Assembly: GCA_018812505.1 (NCBI GenBank)
Contig: JAHJDK010000250.1
Coordinates: 1 to 7,588, forward strand
Direction of reading: 5' to 3'
Origin: Nanobdellota archaeon
GTDB lineage: Archaea > Nanobdellota > Nanobdellia > Woesearchaeales > GCA-2686295
Length of the DNA: 7,588 nt
A program made the position numbers and the translations under genes. Below, one piece after another: positions 6,655 through 7,588 of this stretch. Each line of letters starts with the position of its first letter. Within the stretch, counting starts at the first letter, position 1. The notes under the pieces are model-generated. The model saw only the letters and a list, made by a program, of their open reading frames with translations. It made no database searches and was not told the origin of the DNA.

Positions 6655-6846
6655 ATGACTTTTAAGCTAATTTGTTTTGATATGGATGGTGTTATTTTTG
6701 AGTTCACCAATTTTTGGATGGAGTTACACAAGGTTTTTGATACTTATGAGGAGGGTAAAAAGCTCTCGGATTTATATCTGGATTCTGATTATGAGAAATT
6801 AGTTAGTGAGGTTGTTGGTGAACTTTGGAAAGGCAAGGATGCAAAG
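6655..6846 (+). pseudogene. HAD-superfamily hydrolase, N-terminal fragment cut at the junction
   Basis: About 64 residues of a haloacid-dehalogenase-type phosphatase are present. The N-terminus MTFKLICFDMDGVIF contains HAD motif I, with nucleophile Asp9 and Asp11 in DMDGV. A helical cap region follows, ending LWKGKDAK near 6846. Family members are usually 200 or more residues and need motifs II-IV, which are absent. After the junction the frame runs seven more codons, SRCGPRQD, into GC-rich DNA and stops at 6876; those residues do not belong to the family. In the source genome the gene was probably intact, and the break reflects the join rather than natural decay. It is related to phosphoserine-phosphatase-like or phosphoglycolate-phosphatase-like enzymes, but the fragment is too short to choose. 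Confidence 0.75.
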
Positions 6847-6855
6847 TCTTCACGC
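6838..6855. other. Composition junction between archaeal-like and phage-like DNA (probable chimera)
   Basis: Within a few bases the sequence changes from AT-rich (28% GC in 6661-6720, 37% in 6781-6840 by hand count) to GC-rich (60% in 6901-6960, 62% in 7201-7260). The HAD gene breaks off here, and a different protein is entered already in mid-domain. Gene signals change as well, from TATA/leaderless starts to bacterial-style Shine-Dalgarno sites. No direct repeat, att-like core, transposon end or integrase is visible at the join. A misassembled or ligated contig is the simplest reading. Confidence 0.8.
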
Positions 6856-7054
6856 TGCGGGCCACGGCAAGACTGACGGGCTGGCTTGTGGCGTCGTGTT
6901 CTACCATCGCGACAACGGCGGCGGCCATGCTATCTGTTGGGTAGTCACCGAGATCAATGGCCAGCAAAAACTCATTTACATCGAACCCCAAACCGGAGAA
7001 GAGCTATGCCTTTCAAGACAGGAATCCGAATCGCGTTGGTTTGTCTATGCCTGA
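6847..7054 (+). CDS. Phage protein C-terminal fragment with GHA...IEPQTG signature
   Basis: About 69 residues of a phage-type protein, lacking its N-terminus because of the junction. The frame stays open upstream into the AT-rich side, and the ATG at 6839 straddles the join, so neither should be taken as a real start. Visible features are ACGVVFYHRDNGGGHAICWV followed by a strand pair and LIYIEPQTGEE. A His followed by a strand, then an Asn/Glu-containing IEPQT turn, recalls the C-terminal half of papain-like folds (MOA-lectin or transglutaminase-like proteins) seen in phage genomes. If so, the catalytic Cys was on the lost part. That assignment is from memory and tentative. The stop lies 49 bases inside the lipoprotein gene that follows, as in compact phage gene blocks. 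Confidence 0.55.
6995..6999 (+). promoter_or_regulatory. Ribosome binding site of the small lipoprotein gene
   Basis: GGAGA lies 6 nt before the ATG at 7006, inside the coding sequence of the preceding phage gene. It selects this Met over the upstream open frame, which begins at 6886 without any such site. Confidence 0.6.
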
Positions 7055-7158
7055 TGCTCGCGCAGGGCTGCACTACGAGTCATGCACCACAGGGCATAGT
7101 CTTGCCGACGCCCGACAACGCAACTGAATATCCACCGATAAGGTATGTAGAGGAGTGA
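7006..7158 (+). CDS. Small phage lipoprotein, 50 aa, candidate outer-membrane spanin
   Basis: The 50-residue protein begins with a classic lipoprotein signal: basic n-region (Lys4, Arg8), hydrophobic core IALVCLCLMLA, and lipobox AQGC with the lipidated Cys22. The mature part is only about 29 residues, with scattered prolines (APQG, LPTP, PPIR) and no other motif. Tiny proline-containing lipoproteins beginning inside an upstream gene are typical of Rz1-like outer-membrane spanins, which help disrupt the outer membrane at lysis of Gram-negative hosts. However, the gene it overlaps does not look like an Rz inner-membrane spanin (no N-terminal TM plus coiled coil), so this role is only a candidate. 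The lipobox points to a bacterial host, which argues against these genes belonging to the archaeal part of the window. Confidence 0.7.
   Translation: MPFKTGIRIALVCLCLMLAQGCTTSHAPQGIVLPTPDNATEYPPIRYVEE
7151..7155 (+). promoter_or_regulatory. Ribosome binding site of the gene at 7162
   Basis: AGGAG lies 6 nt before ATG 7162 and overlaps the last codons and stop region of the lipoprotein gene, so the two genes are likely translated from one transcript. Confidence 0.6.
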
Positions 7159-7161
7159 GCC

Positions 7162-7458
7162 ATGGCCGGACCGATAGACGAAGCATTACACCGCACCCTT
7201 GCCCGCGCTGAACGTGCAGGCTGTACGCCTGAAGGCCATTCATCCATCGTAGAGGGCATGACCCAGATGGGCGATCGGCTGATGTCTATCGACGTGACTA
7301 TGGGTAGCATGGACGATAAGATGGATCAGGTCATTGCGGCTTTCGACGTGTTGTCAAAGCGCAGTCCTACCATACCAACTGCATCCAAATGGATTGCTGC
7401 GCTTGGCACTTTCGTGTCCGGCATCGTGGCTGGAATAATGAGCAGGAATTCTCCATGA
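7162..7458 (+). CDS. Small phage protein with C-terminal membrane anchor, 98 aa
   Basis: A soluble, mostly helical N-terminal part (residues 1-72) with heptad-like stretches around 32-66 (MTQMGDRLMSIDV, MDDKMDQVIAAFDVL) is followed by one predicted TM segment (77-93, WIAALGTFVSGIVAGIM) and a short tail. The layout of coiled coil then C-terminal TM resembles XhlA-type proteins that accompany holins in some lysis modules, and some tail or membrane-anchored phage proteins. No sequence motif confirms either. It sits between a small lipoprotein and a Trp-rich gene, with a 3-bp gap upstream and an ATGA overlap downstream, so it is translated as part of a tightly packed late-gene-like cluster. Strong start evidence; function unassigned. 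Confidence 0.7.
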   Translation: MAGPIDEALHRTLARAERAGCTPEGHSSIVEGMTQMGDRLMSIDVTMGSMDDKMDQVIAAFDVLSKRSPTIPTASKWIAALGTFVSGIVAGIMSRNSP

Positions 7459-7588
7459 TCGGCCAATGGCTCAACGGCGAGGAGGGCGTTGGCTGGAATC
7501 TTTTTTACAAAGACGTAGAGCGATGGGGATGGTTCTGGACAAAGACGATCTACGAGTTTGACTTGCTCTATCCGAATCCTCTGACGTG
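7455..7588 (+). CDS. Trp-rich phage protein, 3'-truncated by window end
   Basis: The ATG at 7455 overlaps the stop of the preceding gene (ATGA), with AGGA 7 nt upstream, and the frame is open to the window end (44 codons). The visible N-terminus starts MIGQWLNGEEGVGWNLFYKD and continues with a segment rich in Trp and other aromatics (RWGWFWTK). It has no signal peptide or TM segment. I do not recognise the family. Translational coupling and matching composition place it in the same phage gene block. Confidence 0.6.
   Translation, partial: MIGQWLNGEEGVGWNLFYKDVERWGWFWTKTIYEFDLLYPNPLT

Noticed and set aside
6806..6846. Phage fragment beginning on the AT-rich side of the junction (Met at 6806 or 6839)
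   Set aside because: Those bases encode the HAD protein in another frame; the open frame crosses the join by chance.
6803..6991. Minus-strand open frame spanning the junction
   Set aside because: It spans two unrelated DNA segments and has no motif or start signal.
1..7588. CRISPR array, tRNA, rRNA, insertion sequence or att site
   Set aside because: I saw no regularly spaced repeats, cloverleaf-like segments, transposase or integrase genes, or terminal repeats, including around the junction.

Overview
The window joins two unrelated pieces of DNA. Bases 1 to about 6846 are AT-rich (about 25-37% GC in the rows I counted by hand) and look archaeal. Four genes begin about 24-28 nt downstream of a TATA-like box, and a fifth, the deacetylase gene, about 30 nt downstream. 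This fits leaderless archaeal transcripts. The one clear operon-internal gene instead has a Shine-Dalgarno site (AGGTGA). The proteins (ADP-forming acyl-CoA synthetase fusion, DHH/RecJ-like phosphoesterase, AcuC-type deacetylase) fit an archaeon, possibly a DPANN lineage such as Woesearchaeota/Pacearchaeota. That placement is inference. From about 6847 to the end, the rows I counted are 55-62% GC. The genes there have bacterial-type ribosome binding sites, a lipobox lipoprotein and tight overlaps, typical of a tailed bacteriophage.

Layout. 1-805 (+): C-terminal part of a radical SAM/SPASM protein cut by the window edge. 849-1496 (+): a basic hypothetical protein. 1556-1804 (+): a two-TM small membrane protein. 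1805-2833 (-): a DHH-DHHA1 phosphoesterase whose stop codon abuts that of the membrane protein. 2883-5597 (-) and 5603-6565 (-): a two-gene operon in which an HDAC/AcuC-like lysine deacetylase is followed by a large fusion of ADP-forming acyl-CoA synthetase and GNAT acetyltransferase. 6655 to about 6846 (+): start of a HAD-family hydrolase, divergent from the operon and cut at the junction. About 6847-7054 (+): C-terminal fragment of a phage protein with a GHA...IEPQTG signature. 7006-7158 (+): a small lipoprotein. 7162-7458 (+): a small protein with a C-terminal TM segment. 7455-7588 (+): start of a Trp-rich protein cut by the window end.

The most interesting biology is the deacetylase/synthetase-GNAT operon. 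It places acyl-CoA (probably acetyl-CoA) production or use, protein acetylation and deacetylation in one transcription unit. This parallels bacterial acuABC and Pat/CobB, but with an acyl-CoA synthetase module that keeps both of its phospho-relay histidines. The join near 6846 is most simply an assembly or library chimera, so the phage genes should not be assigned to the archaeon without read-level proof. No gene-free stretch exceeds 300 bases. I saw no tRNA, rRNA, CRISPR array or insertion sequence.
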